Positions 1 to 9,300 are shown, counted from the stretch's first letter. The stretch is DNA of 64,000 bases from CBDAUN01 sp965214875 (GCA_965214875.1 OZ243980.1:806001-870000); one strand, 5' to 3'. The notes: a model not told the origin generated them from the letters alone. A program made the numbers and translations.

Positions 1-696
1 CGATCCAGAAATCTGCTCAGCAAGCTGATTGCCGGTGATAGCTCGCTTGCAGATCAAGATTTTCCGTTCATGACTGTTCAAAACCTGTCTGTAGCGGATA
101 TCGAAGCGAGGGTGTTCCGAGTCAGTTTCAGCGGCGAACTGGGCTATGAGGTCAATGTTCCTGCGAATTACGGATTGCATGTGTGGAAGCAGATTTTCGA
201 AGCTGGCGAAGAATTCGGCATCACGCCGTATGGCACAGAGAGCATGCATGTTCTTCGAGCCGAAAAGGGTTTTGTTATCGTTGGTCAGGACACCGACGGG
301 TCCATCACGCCGACCGACCTTGGCATGAATTGGATGCTTGCCAAGGGCAAGGATTTCATCGGCAAGCGATCGCTCAGTCGAACGGACTGCTTGCGTTCAG
401 ACCGCAAGCAGTTTGTAGGGCTTGCGACATCCGACCCTAATAAAGTTCTGCCGGAAGGGGTGCAGCTAATCGAACGTCCGTCGGCGGTTCGGCCGACACC
501 GATGATCGGGCACGTCACCTCAAGCTACTGGAGCGAAAATTTGCAGCAATCGATCGCGCTGGCGGTCGTTAAAGGCGGTCACAGCCGCATGGGGAGCGTG
601 ATCTATGCATCAACCATGTCGGACGAACTTATTCCGGCTACCATTTGCAGTCCGATTTTCTACGATTCTGAAGGAGTGCGGCAAAGTGCCGAATGA
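1..696 (+). CDS. soxA: Sarcosine oxidase alpha subunit, C-terminal part (5' end outside window)
   Basis: The frame is open from base 1, so the gene starts upstream of the window; the first in-frame ATG at 70 is not the real start. The translation is the C-terminal aminomethyltransferase (GcvT-like) half of the heterotetrameric sarcosine oxidase alpha subunit, which passes the one-carbon unit from sarcosine oxidation to tetrahydrofolate. It aligns along its length with the end of the complete SoxA at 38287-41277, sharing the stretch VFRVSFSGELG and the later KDFIGKR/ADFIGKR and MGHVTS/MGHITS motifs, but it is clearly divergent, so it is a paralogue and not a recent duplicate. In the intact operon soxG follows within 2 bases. 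Here the matching soxG lies about 9 kb away at 9671, beyond inserted DNA. Confidence 0.88.
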   Translation, partial: RSRNLLSKLIAGDSSLADQDFPFMTVQNLSVADIEARVFRVSFSGELGYEVNVPANYGLHVWKQIFEAGEEFGITPYGTESMHVLRAEKGFVIVGQDTDGSITPTDLGMNWMLAKGKDFIGKRSLSRTDCLRSDRKQFVGLATSDPNKVLPEGVQLIERPSAVRPTPMIGHVTSSYWSENLQQSIALAVVKGGHSRMGSVIYASTMSDELIPATICSPIFYDSEGVRQSAE

Positions 697-1236
697 CATG
701 TCGCTCGGGCGCGCAACAGAGTGGACAAATGGGCGCGGACGGGCACGGTGGAGCCTGGCACGACTCTCTCTGACGACACGCCCTGCAAGTGGATTCTCCC
801 CGCCTTGGGCCGAGCCCGGCTAGGCTGTACCACGAACTGACGGTGCCGAGGGCGACGGCGGGCGGCTTTTATATGCACCCCCAAAAATTTTCGACTTGCG
901 GGAGGCTATGGGCACACGGGAAGGTTTCGCGAGGTTTGTCAAATCTGGGACTGAACGTGCTGCAAAAGAGGGAGGGGTGGAATCGACGGCAGAACCCCGA
1001 CTTCTCGAAGACCTTAATTTCTATCGGAATGTCTACAAAGGTTTTGCGGAAATTAATTGGCTTAGGCTTCTCGAGGATATTGACTCTCACCCCAACATAA
1101 ACACATAAATCACCCCTGTAGGGTTGGCGGTGCAGGAATCGACCAATCTAACCCGTCAGTCTTGTAATGCCTCTGCATATCTCACAATGCAGGTGGTGTG
1201 GCAAATATCAGGGTGTGTGAAATGCGAAACGTGAAT
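697..1236. other. Gap between soxA and the first IS element, no recognisable gene
   Basis: About 540 bases follow the soxA stop. The short open frames here (for example a 70-codon TTG-initiated one at 896-1108 on the plus strand) have no motif I recognise. The stretch is probably debris from earlier insertions, since soxG would be expected right after the soxA stop. Confidence 0.4.
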
Positions 1237-2630
1237 GAGATATTGCCAAAAGTAGTGCTTGGCGGTCGGGCGGCATTCAAGCGGCCATCTGGTCGTTCAG
1301 ATGTTCCGCCTCGATTCCGTCTTTGAATTGCATTCCTTCCACCACCTTGCCGAGCTTTCTAAATCCGCGCAGGCGCCGCCAGCGCCGTTCGGCGCACAGT
1401 CCGAGCTCGGACATCATGCATAGCATGCGCCGGCGGCTCAGGCAGCCCCTCGAGCGCTTCGTGCGATGTCGGATCGTCGATAGCGTCGACTCGATCGGGC
1501 TGGCGGTGCGGATGCTCTGCCAGCGGGCGGCGGGAAAGCCGCAGGACGCCAGCAGCTCGTCGCGGTCCTCCGGCAGCTTCTCGGCGGCCTTCGGATATTT
1601 CTCGCCGCAGGTGTCCACGAAGCTCTTGAACGCCGCCCCGGCATCATCCCGGGTCTTAAGCCATCCAGATCTGCTGCAGCGCCTGCTTGGCGCGGGGCTG
1701 GACGCTTTCGGGCGGGACGTTCAGGATGTCGCCCGTCTTGCGCAGCCGGCAGCGCCGGTGGCGGGTGTGCGGATACGCCTGGTCCAGCGCGGCCCAGAAC
1801 CCCAGCGCCCCGTCGCCGACCGCCAGCTTCGGCGCGCTCATGCCGCGACCCTTCAGGTCCGTCAGCGCCTCGAGCCAGCTGTCGGCCGACTCGCGCGCGC
1901 CGTCCTCGACCGCCAAAAGCCGCTTGATGCCGCATTCGTCCACGCCGACCGCCACCAGGGCGCACAGCTTGACATCCTCGGCGCGAAGCCCGCAGCAGAT
2001 CCCGTCGGCCCGGATGCAGGCCCAGCGGCGGTCGGACAGATCGGCCTCTCGCCATCGCTCCATCTCCCCGTTCCACTGCTCCGCCGGGCGCGACACGCAC
2101 GAGGCCGAGAATCCCCGCGCCTCGGGCCCCAGCAGTGCCTGCAGGGTCTCGACCATCTCGCCGCCGGCACGCCCTTAAGCTGCAGCCGCGGCACGAACGC
2201 CCCGACGCTCGCGGCCTTGCGGACCTGCGGCGGAACCGGCGCGGACCGGAACGCCGCCGGCTCGCCGGTGCAGGAGCGGGTCTTGGGGATCCGCACCGAC
2301 ACCGGGCCTGCGCCGGTGAAGGATCTCGCGACGCGGCTGGCAGCCGCGTCGCACCGCCGCCTTGCGGCCGTCCGGCATCCTGGCCTCGCCGTAGCGGGCA
2401 ACGAACTAGCCGACCTCGGCCTCCAGCGCTAGCATCCGCCGCGTGCCCTCGCGCGCCAGCTCGGCCGGCGGGTCGGAGAAATTCTCGTGCGTGTCCAGCA
2501 GAACTAAGTTATCCTTGCTCATGAGCGGCATGCCTCTCTGGTTGGTTGCAGATTTTTTTCGAATCTACCGCTGAACCAGTTGCGCCGCTTTTTTTCAGCC
2601 CCCGCCAAGCACTACTTTTGGCAATATCTC
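1237..2630 (-). mobile_element. IS256-family element, copy 1 (near full length, decayed)
   Basis: The element is bounded by inverted ends that begin GAGATATTGCCAAAAGTAG on the left (from 1237) and end with the reverse complement on the right (to 2630). Its length of about 1.4 kb fits the family. The reverse strand carries the remains of an IS256/mutator-type DDE transposase. Related ends occur at 8690/9300, 11108 and 35056, so this is a resident family of elements. No clean 8-9 bp target duplication flanks this copy alone. Confidence 0.85.
1277..2522 (-). pseudogene. IS256-family transposase, broken by stops and frameshifts
   Basis: On the reverse strand the protein begins at about 2522 (MSKDNLVLLDTHENF) and meets an in-frame stop after about 39 codons. 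It then continues in pieces in different frames. The middle piece (about 1656-2156) holds the family core with LAVGDGALGFW and SVQPRAKQALQQIWMA. The C-terminal piece (1277 to about 1618) holds IRTASPIESTLSTIRHRTKR and the typical RLRGFRKLGKVVEG ending. All parts of an IS256 transposase are present in order, but at least one stop and more than one frame change separate them, so it cannot make a functional enzyme. Confidence 0.85.
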
Positions 2631-2661
2631 CACGTGTGAATTCGACCTACCAATATATATT

Positions 2662-4347
2662 ATGACTCCGATGAAAAATATTAGTGATAGCGACAAGTCC
2701 TTGTTCCACTGGACGGGGTTTTATGAGGCAATAGCAGATGGACTCCTTGGTTTTCGTAACAGGAGGGATGAATTAATTGCTGGAATCCATTCGATTGCCT
2801 CAAAGGAGAAGTCTTTCATCAGCCTGACGGACATCTTTGCGGATGGACGCTTTGCTCCATTGACGGACATTGACCCATTTACAGTGATTGGAACCTTCAA
2901 TCGAGCGCTCACCGATGCAAATCGCAAGGCGATCGCGAGTGGACTCGCGGATCTACTTGGGGTCTCTGATTCTGCACCAGGTTCTTTTGCAGGCGTTCCT
3001 AATATGCCCATCATTAAGTCATGGTTTTTCGGGCATGCCAAAGATCGCCAGCCCGATGACATTGACACTTTATGGGAAGTTTTTGCCTGTGCAATTGCCC
3101 TTGCGAAATCGGATGACGTGAAAACACGGTCGGCATTTGTCTCAGCCTACGACAAAGCGAAAGATTGTCATGGCGTGAAGTGGAATCTCACCATGGGGTT
3201 GTATTGGATTCGTCCTTGGAAATTCCAGCCCCTTGATAGCTATTCTCGGTCTTACATCAGCAAGGAACTCAAGATTCAGATTGTCGAGATAGACTCCAAG
3301 AATTTGTGCAATGCCACTGATTATCTGGCGTTGTTAGATACCCTTGAACCCCGTTTCCGAGAGGATGCCTGCCCCGTCCACTCATTTCCAGAGCTATCAC
3401 TTAAGGCGCGGCTTACCAAGGATAATAAGAATGGGAAAGTCAAGCCCCCTACACCCCCGAATAACCCGTATTCTATTGATGACATTCTGACGGACGGATG
3501 TTTTATTGCCCGAGAGAAACTCACAAAAATTCTGGGCAACCTCCAGACCAAGCAAAATTTGATCCTTCAAGGGCCGCCGGGTACTGGAAAGACCTGGCTC
3601 GCCAAGCGATTGGCTTTTGCCTTGATGGGGCAATGCGACGATAGTAAAGTTCGATCGGTGCAGTTTCATCCGAATTTTTCTTATGAAGATTTCATTCGGG
3701 GCTGGCGACCTGAAGGCGATGGCAAGCTAACACTGGTGGATGGCCCCTTTATGGAAATGATTGGTGCCGCGAAGAAGGATCCAGAGTCAAAGTATGTCAT
3801 TGTGATTGAAGAGGTTAATCGCGGGAATCCAGCGCAGATTTTCGGCGAGATGCTGACGTTGCTTGAGGCGGACAAGAGAACACTAAGTGCAGCACTGGAA
3901 CTGTCCTATAAGCAGTTCGATGACGAGCGTGTTTTTATTCCCAAGAACCTCTATGTCATCGGCACAATGAATATTGCCGACCGCTCTCTTGCTCTGGTTG
4001 ATCTGGCATTGCGTCGCCGTTTCGCTTTCATTGATCTCGAGCCTGCATTCGGCCAACCTTGGCGAGACTGGGTTCAGTCCAAGTATGGCATTGATTCAGC
4101 ACTCTTGCTTGACATCGAGGAGCGTCTTACCCGCCTGAACAAAACTATTTCAGGCGACTCCAGTCTCGGCGCTCAGTTTCGAGTGGGACACAGCTATGTC
4201 ACACCGACGGTTGATCGGCTTGGTGACGCTCGGGAATGGTTTCGTCAAGTGGTTGATGCCGAGATTGGGCCTTTGCTGGATGAATACTGGTTCGATAATC
4301 TCGAGAAGTCCCAAGAGGAGCGAGCGCATTTGCTGGAAGGCTTCTGA
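2662..4347 (+). CDS. mcrB: McrB-type AAA+ GTPase subunit of a McrBC restriction system
   Basis: A 561-residue protein. In McrBC systems McrB recognises modified DNA through its N-terminal domain and forms an AAA+ ring that hydrolyses GTP and drives DNA translocation, while McrC cuts. The Walker A motif GPPGTGKT is near residue 304. A Walker B-like VIVIEEVNRGNPAQIF follows near 376, and the McrB signature TMNIADRSLALVDLALRRRF near 435. The N-terminal 280 residues (with FHWTGFYEAIADGLLGFRN) are not the E. coli McrB DNA-binding domain, so the modification recognised cannot be inferred. mcrC starts 4 bases after the stop. The gene opens a four-gene defence operon whose base composition looks lower in G+C than the flanking IS DNA. 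Confidence 0.9.
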   Translation: MTPMKNISDSDKSLFHWTGFYEAIADGLLGFRNRRDELIAGIHSIASKEKSFISLTDIFADGRFAPLTDIDPFTVIGTFNRALTDANRKAIASGLADLLGVSDSAPGSFAGVPNMPIIKSWFFGHAKDRQPDDIDTLWEVFACAIALAKSDDVKTRSAFVSAYDKAKDCHGVKWNLTMGLYWIRPWKFQPLDSYSRSYISKELKIQIVEIDSKNLCNATDYLALLDTLEPRFREDACPVHSFPELSLKARLTKDNKNGKVKPPTPPNNPYSIDDILTDGCFIAREKLTKILGNLQTKQNLILQGPPGTGKTWLAKRLAFALMGQCDDSKVRSVQFHPNFSYEDFIRGWRPEGDGKLTLVDGPFMEMIGAAKKDPESKYVIVIEEVNRGNPAQIFGEMLTLLEADKRTLSAALELSYKQFDDERVFIPKNLYVIGTMNIADRSLALVDLALRRRFAFIDLEPAFGQPWRDWVQSKYGIDSALLLDIEERLTRLNKTISGDSSLGAQFRVGHSYVTPTVDRLGDAREWFRQVVDAEIGPLLDEYWFDNLEKSQEERAHLLEGF

Positions 4348-4351
4348 CGTG

Positions 4352-5386
4352 ATGCCTGCCACTGCTCACGAAGGGATTGGCTATATCGGTCAAATTCCAG
4401 TGCGCAACCTTTGGTTGCTCATGCTGTATTCTTCTGATTTATTCAGGGATCTTGAAAGGGCAAAGGTTGCTGTCGAGGATAACCCGGACGACATCCCCGA
4501 TCTGGTTGCAGAGATGCTTTGCCATCGCGTTGAGCACCGCATTCAGCGCAATCTAAGCTACGGTTACCAATCGCGTGAGGCTGTTCTTCGTCGCGTACGC
4601 GGACGCATCGATCTGCTGAACACCGAGCGGCATCGATTACTGGATCGCGGTAAGGTGGCTTGCCGATTTCATGAGTTGACGGTTGATACAGCTCGAAATC
4701 GTTATGTGCGGGCAGCACTTGAAGCACTATCCAAAATCGTTTCAAAGAAAAAACGGGCCCATCAATGTCGGGTGTTGGTGGTCAGTTTGAGACGTATGGG
4801 CGTGGCCGGGGAATGCCCCAATCGCAGTGAGGTTTCCATCAATCGCTTTGGGCGGCATGATGTAGATGATCAGCCCATGGTTGTTCTGGCTCATCTGGCT
4901 TTCAATTTAGCCTTGCCCACAGAGGCTGCAGGCATGAAGCAATTGTCATCACCAGATCGAGAAATCAACTGGGTTCGGAAGCTTTACGAGAAGGGGATCG
5001 CTGGATTCTATGATGTTGTTCTATCCAAGAGAGGGTGGCGCGTCAAGGCGGGCAAAACGATTCACTGGCCAATTGAAAACGGGAGTGCTGGCATCGGTAA
5101 TATTCTCCCTTCAATGAAAACCGATATCACTCTCGACTATCCGCCCACGAGGAGCCGCATTGTCATTGACACGAAGTTCAACGCCATTGTAAAGCATGGC
5201 TGGTATCGAGAAGAAACATTGCGCAGCGCATACATGTATCAGATTTATGCTTATTTGAGGTCTCAGGAGGGTCATGGTGATCCTTTTACCGAAAAAGCCT
5301 CGGGTCTGCTCCTTCACCCCTCGGTGGGGAGTATAGTTGACAAGGCTGCTGTGATTCAAAACCATGTACTGGTTCAATACATATGA
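4352..5386 (+). CDS. mcrC: McrC nuclease subunit, C-terminus replaced by IS sequence
   Basis: The likely start is ATG 4352, just after the mcrB stop; a GTG immediately before it (4349) is an alternative. The protein starts with the McrC-typical IPVRNLWLLMLYSSDLF and carries the PD-(D/E)XK nuclease signature as TDITLDY near residue 257 and IVIDTKFNA near 271. McrC is the endonuclease partner of McrB. The last residues (VLVQYI, then stop) are encoded by the end of an IS481-type element inserted at 5365. The true C-terminus lies at 6215-6322. The predicted product of 344 residues is close to family length but lacks the conserved C-terminal strand and helix, so activity is uncertain. Confidence 0.88.
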   Translation: MPATAHEGIGYIGQIPVRNLWLLMLYSSDLFRDLERAKVAVEDNPDDIPDLVAEMLCHRVEHRIQRNLSYGYQSREAVLRRVRGRIDLLNTERHRLLDRGKVACRFHELTVDTARNRYVRAALEALSKIVSKKKRAHQCRVLVVSLRRMGVAGECPNRSEVSINRFGRHDVDDQPMVVLAHLAFNLALPTEAAGMKQLSSPDREINWVRKLYEKGIAGFYDVVLSKRGWRVKAGKTIHWPIENGSAGIGNILPSMKTDITLDYPPTRSRIVIDTKFNAIVKHGWYREETLRSAYMYQIYAYLRSQEGHGDPFTEKASGLLLHPSVGSIVDKAAVIQNHVLVQYI

Positions 5387-6211
5387 GACTTTTCAGGCGG
5401 CAAGTGCGCTTTGTTTGAAGTTTTCATTATACGCCTGCATGGGCGCCGCTTGCCCGAGCGCCTGATGCGGCCGGTAGTCGTTGTAGAAGCGCTCGAATTT
5501 GGCCAGCTCGACGTTCAGGGCTCCGACGCTCAGCTCGCCGTCGTAGAACTGGTGGAACTCGTAGCGGCTCACCGCGTTGGCGCGCTCGACGCAGCCGTTG
5601 CAATTGGGGCTTCTGGGCGGCAGCACGAACAGTTCGATGCCGCGCTGCTGGCAGGCGGTCTCGAACTCGGCCATGGACTCGCTGCCGCCGTCGACCTGCA
5701 CCGACTCGAGGTTGAACGGCGCCTGGCGGATGAGATGGTCGAGGAATCTTGTGGCGCAGGTTGCGGTGGCGCGCGAGTAGGCGCGCATGTAGCACAGCTT
5801 CGAGACCGGGCACACGGCCTCGGACTCCTTGACCGCGAAGCCGGCCTCGATGGCGACGCTCAGGTGGTCGATCTGCACCATCTGGCCGGGCTTTCGTCCG
5901 CGGGTGCCGTAGCGCCGGCGCTTAGCGTGGCGGTCGCCTCGGTCGCGCCCTCGAGGCGCAGCCGGTCGAACAGCGCGAGACTGTCGAAACGCTCGGCGGC
6001 CTGCGGCGAAAGTTCGTCGCGGATCGCGTCGAGACGATAAAATTTGCGGTGCGGATATTCGGTTTGCATGGTGCCTTCTCCCGCCTTTCGGCTGTTGGGT
6101 TTTCATTAAGCGCCATGCTACCTCAAAAATTTTTCGCGCGCCCGCTCTTCCCCTTCGGACTACGTCCTACGGGGAAGAGCGGGCAGTCTCACATGTATCT
6201 GACCCCAGACA
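5365..6211 (-). mobile_element. IS481-type element, copy A (internally deleted), inserted in mcrC
   Basis: The ends are TGTACTGGTTCAATACATAT on the left and, inverted on the right, TGTCTGGGGTCAGATACATG. Both match the ends of the complete copy at 52893-54080. The 5-base duplication AACCA is present at 5360-5364 and 6212-6216. The element is about 847 bp against about 1188 bp in the complete copy; the missing part removes the N-terminal third of the transposase. It can only move with help from a transposase supplied in trans. Confidence 0.88.
5393..6069 (-). pseudogene. IS481-family transposase with internal deletion
   Basis: On the reverse strand it begins as MQTEYPHRKFYRLDAIRDEL, like the intact copy at 53033, then loses about 110 residues and changes frame. 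It resumes with RRRYGTRGRKPGQMVQIDH and the DDE core (VQVDGGSES, NGCVERANAVSRYEF) and ends QSALAA. The first catalytic Asp region (QIDH) is kept, but the N-terminal DNA-binding helix-turn-helix is gone. Confidence 0.85.
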
Positions 6212-6322
6212 AACCATGAGATTCGATTTGCCACCGTTGATCTTGGGGCTGCCGCAACGGAAATTCGAAAACAGCTTTTGCAGGTTCACCCCCTGATCTC
6301 ATTACATAATCAGGAGAGATAG
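6212..6322 (+). pseudogene. mcrC: Displaced 3' end of mcrC
   Basis: After removing the IS and one AACCA repeat, the mcrC frame runs on as IQNHEIRFATVDLGAAATEI, then RKQLLQV, and stops with TAG at 6320-6322. This is the expected McrC ending (an RFATVDL strand and a final helix). It ends only two bases before the start of the methyltransferase gene, showing that mcrC and the methyltransferase were adjacent genes of one operon before the insertion. Confidence 0.85.
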
Positions 6323-6324
6323 AG

Positions 6325-7425
6325 TTGAGTCAAAACACCAACCTGCATGCTGCCAAGCGCGGTAAAAACGATGATTTCTATACCCAGCTTTCTGACATTG
6401 AAAATGAGCTGCGCCATTACAAGGGGCACTTCAAGGGGAAGGTGGTTTACTGCAATTGCGACGATCCCCGCGTTTCCAACTTCTTCCATTACTTCTCGCA
6501 CAACTTCAAGCATTTTGGCCTTAAGAAGCTGGTTACAACCTGCTACAAAAACCAGCAAGTGGACCTGTTTTCAACGCGTGATCAGGACCGGGCAATCAAG
6601 TTGGAATACGATGGTTTTCGTGCGGGCGACACGGTGCCCAACGCAGAAGATATTGGGATCACAAAGTTAAAAAGTGATGGCGATTTTCAAGGCCCGGAGT
6701 GTGTTGAACTTCTCAAGCAAGCCGATATTGTGGTTACCAATCCGCCTTTTTCGTTGTTTCGGGAATATGTGGCTCAATTGGTGAAGTATGACAAGAAGTT
6801 TCTTATCATCGGGAATATGAACGCGGTTACTTACAAAGAGATATTTCCGCTTGTTAAGGAGAACAAATTATGGTACGGGCCAAGCATTAGCAGTGGCGAT
6901 CGGGAGTTTGGAGTACCTGACAATTATCCTGTAACAGCAGCTGGCTGGAGGATTGATAGTGACGGAAGAAAGTTCATTAGGGTCAAAGGTGTGCGATGGT
7001 TTACCAACCTTGACCACAACAAGCGCCATGAGGAGTTGATCCTGTACCGCAAATACACGCCAGAGGATTACCCGCATTACGACAATTACGATGCCATCGA
7101 AGTGGGCAGGACTGCTGATATTCCGGTTGACTGGAAGGGGGCAATGGGCGTGCCCATCACATTTCTTGACAAATACAACCCGGATCAGTTTGAGATTGTT
7201 GGAATAACCAAGACGTGGTTTGGGGCGGCAACAAAGACGTATCCGAAACAGGTACAGGTCAGTACATCCGGCAAGCGCAGTGAAGTGACCAAACTGAATG
7301 ACGGCGCGGCATTGCGGATCGATGGCCCGATTGCCAAGAATCACTACATCGTTGGCGGAAACTACTATCAGCAAGCGTATGCTCGCATTCTCATCCGCAA
7401 CCGCAAGCCGGAGCCATCGCCATGA
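6325..7425 (+). CDS. EcoRI-family adenine-specific DNA methyltransferase
   Basis: The start is TTG at 6325, preceded by the ribosome-binding site CAGGAGAG at 6311-6318. The 366-residue protein belongs to the M.EcoRI-type N6-adenine methyltransferase family, with the catalytic motif TNPPFSLFREYV near residue 138. It opens with KRGKNDDFYTQ, typical of this family. It is expected to methylate an adenine in a short DNA site; the site itself cannot be read from the sequence. The stop overlaps the next gene's ATG by 4 bases (ATGA), indicating translational coupling with the DUF262-HNH nuclease. An operon promoter could lie upstream of mcrB; with the IS in mcrC, expression now may depend on read-through or on IS sequence. 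Confidence 0.9.
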   Translation: MSQNTNLHAAKRGKNDDFYTQLSDIENELRHYKGHFKGKVVYCNCDDPRVSNFFHYFSHNFKHFGLKKLVTTCYKNQQVDLFSTRDQDRAIKLEYDGFRAGDTVPNAEDIGITKLKSDGDFQGPECVELLKQADIVVTNPPFSLFREYVAQLVKYDKKFLIIGNMNAVTYKEIFPLVKENKLWYGPSISSGDREFGVPDNYPVTAAGWRIDSDGRKFIRVKGVRWFTNLDHNKRHEELILYRKYTPEDYPHYDNYDAIEVGRTADIPVDWKGAMGVPITFLDKYNPDQFEIVGITKTWFGAATKTYPKQVQVSTSGKRSEVTKLNDGAALRIDGPIAKNHYIVGGNYYQQAYARILIRNRKPEPSP

Positions 7426-8504
7426 AGATTGATCTCCTCGAACTCACAGTTGAAGACCTGGCTGAGGGGTACCGCGACGACGGGGACGGTGGCGTTATGG
7501 GCTACGGCGGCAAGTTGGACATCCGCCCACCTTACCAGCGTGAATTTGTCTACCAGGACAAGCAGCGCAACGCCGTGATTGAGACCGTACAGCAGGGCTT
7601 TCCCCTGAACGTGATGTACTGGGCCGATCGCGGCAACGACACATTCGAGATCATTGACGGGCAGCAACGCACCATATCAATTTGTCAGTACGTGCAAGGC
7701 GACTTTTCCGTTGACAATCTCGCCTTTCACAACCTACAAAGCGATGAGAAAGCACGAATACTCGACTACAAGCTCATGGTCTATGTCTGCACTGGAACCG
7801 ACAGTGAAAGGCTCAAGTGGTTTGAAACCATCAACATCGCTGGTGAGACGCTAACCAAACAAGAGCTTAGAAACGCGGTCTATCATGGCCCTTGGGTGTC
7901 GGATGTCAAGCGGTACTTTAGCCGTCCGGGGTGTCCTGCCTACGCAATCAGCAGCAATCTTCTGAAAGGTTCAAGCATTCGTCAAGACTATCTTGAGACA
8001 GCAATTCGTTGGATGAATGACGGCGACATTGAAGGTTACATGTCAAAACATCAGCACGACAATAGTGCCATTACGCTGTGGAACTATTTTCAATCTGTGA
8101 TTAACTGGGTGAACGCAACGTTCACGGTCTATCGAAGGGAGATGAAAGGCGTGGAGTGGGGGTTGCTCTATAACCAGTTCAAGGACGATGATTTTGACTC
8201 AGATAATCTTGAAGCCGAGACTAAGCGGCTTGCGATGGATGATGATGTAACCAAAAAATCCGGCATCTATCCCTATCTTCTTGACTGCAATGAAAAGCAC
8301 TTGAGCATTAAGGCTTTCACGCTTGCCATGAAGAGGGAGGCATTTGAGCGACAGAACGGTCTTTGCCCACATTGTGGAAAGGCGTTCGACTTTGATGCAA
8401 TGGAAGGTGACCACATTGATCCATGGTCAAAGGGCGGCAAGACGATAGCTGGGAATTGTCAGATGCTCTGCAAACCATGTAATCGAAGAAAGGGTGCGAA
8501 ATGA
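7422..8504 (+). CDS. DUF262-HNH nuclease (ParB-like NTPase domain plus HNH endonuclease)
   Basis: A 360-residue protein. The N-terminal half is a DUF262 (GmrS/SspE-like) domain with PPYQREFVYQDKQRN near residue 35 and the hallmark DGQQR at 79-83. The C-terminus is a compact HNH nuclease: CPHCGK near 315, GDHIDPWSKGG near 328, then CQMLCKPCNRRKG, giving two Cys pairs for zinc and the His of the HNH core. In related proteins (GmrSD, SspE) the DUF262 part hydrolyses nucleotide and controls a fused nuclease that responds to DNA modification. Here it is translationally coupled to an EcoRI-family methyltransferase, so it is the probable restriction partner. Which methylation state triggers or blocks it is unknown. 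Confidence 0.85.
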   Translation: MKIDLLELTVEDLAEGYRDDGDGGVMGYGGKLDIRPPYQREFVYQDKQRNAVIETVQQGFPLNVMYWADRGNDTFEIIDGQQRTISICQYVQGDFSVDNLAFHNLQSDEKARILDYKLMVYVCTGTDSERLKWFETINIAGETLTKQELRNAVYHGPWVSDVKRYFSRPGCPAYAISSNLLKGSSIRQDYLETAIRWMNDGDIEGYMSKHQHDNSAITLWNYFQSVINWVNATFTVYRREMKGVEWGLLYNQFKDDDFDSDNLEAETKRLAMDDDVTKKSGIYPYLLDCNEKHLSIKAFTLAMKREAFERQNGLCPHCGKAFDFDAMEGDHIDPWSKGGKTIAGNCQMLCKPCNRRKGAK

Positions 8505-8689
8505 CTAGGCAGACTGGTGGCCATCGGGTTTGGGTTGTGGTTGTAGAGCCCAAGCTTATGTCATGCTTACTGCCAACAGAACTACAATATCGCGTCAGGC
8601 AGAATATGAGGACAGATCATGCGACGGCTTCTAACGATAAGCTCATCACTGATACTGGTACTGACTTGTGCATTACCGAGTGTGTCGGC

Positions 8690-9300
8690 GAGATATTGCT
8701 AAAAGTAGTGCTTGACTGGAGAGCGACATTCAAGCGGCATCTGGTCGTTCAAGTGCCTCACCTCGATCCCGTCTCTGAATCCTATTCCTTCCGCCACCTT
8801 TCCAAGCTTCCTGAATCCTCTCAGATGCCGCCAGTGCCTTTCGGCGCAGATTCCAAGCTTAAAGGAATGCACAGCATCCTCCGGCGACTCAGGCATTCCC
8901 TTGAAAGCCTGGTGCGATATCGAATCGTCGATAGCGTCGACCCGACCGGATTGACGGTGCGGATGCTCTGCCGGTGCTGGCCGGAAAGTTGCGCAACGCC
9001 ATCAGCTCGTCGCAACCCTTCAGCAGCTGCTTTGAACTGGCGCTTTGTGTCCGTCCGGCTTCCCGGTGCCGCCGAGGCGGATGGGGAAACTCGCCCTCCA
9101 GCACCAGCATTCGCCAGGGCCTTCGCGCGCCATTTCAGCCAGCGGGTCATCAAATTTGTCGTGTGCGTCCAGTGAAACCAGGTTATTCTTGCTCATAAGC
9201 GGCATGTCTCTCCGGCTGGCTGCAGATTATTTCGAATCTGCAGCCAGATCAGATGCACCGCTTTTTTCAACCCCATCAAGCACTACTTTTACAATATCTC
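8690..9300 (-). mobile_element. IS256-family element, copy 2 (internally deleted)
   Basis: The ends match copy 1: GAGATATTGCTAAAAGTAG from 8690 and the inverted form ending at 9300. The total is only about 611 bp. Fragments of the reverse-strand transposase remain: the C-terminal part (IRTVNPVGSTLSTIRYRTR, then FRKLGKVAEG) is fused to the N-terminal MSKNNLVSLDAHDKFDD part with the centre lost. It lies in the same orientation as copy 1, so the two bracket the defence operon like the arms of a composite transposon. Confidence 0.82.

Noticed and set aside
896..1108. 70-codon frame after the soxA fragment
   Set aside because: TTG start without a good ribosome-binding site, no motif and no family resemblance.
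1323..2432. Long plus-strand open frame of 369 codons across the first IS256 element
   Set aside because: It is the antisense of a GC-rich transposase; the reverse strand has the real family motifs and the plus-strand product is low-complexity Ala/Arg-rich.
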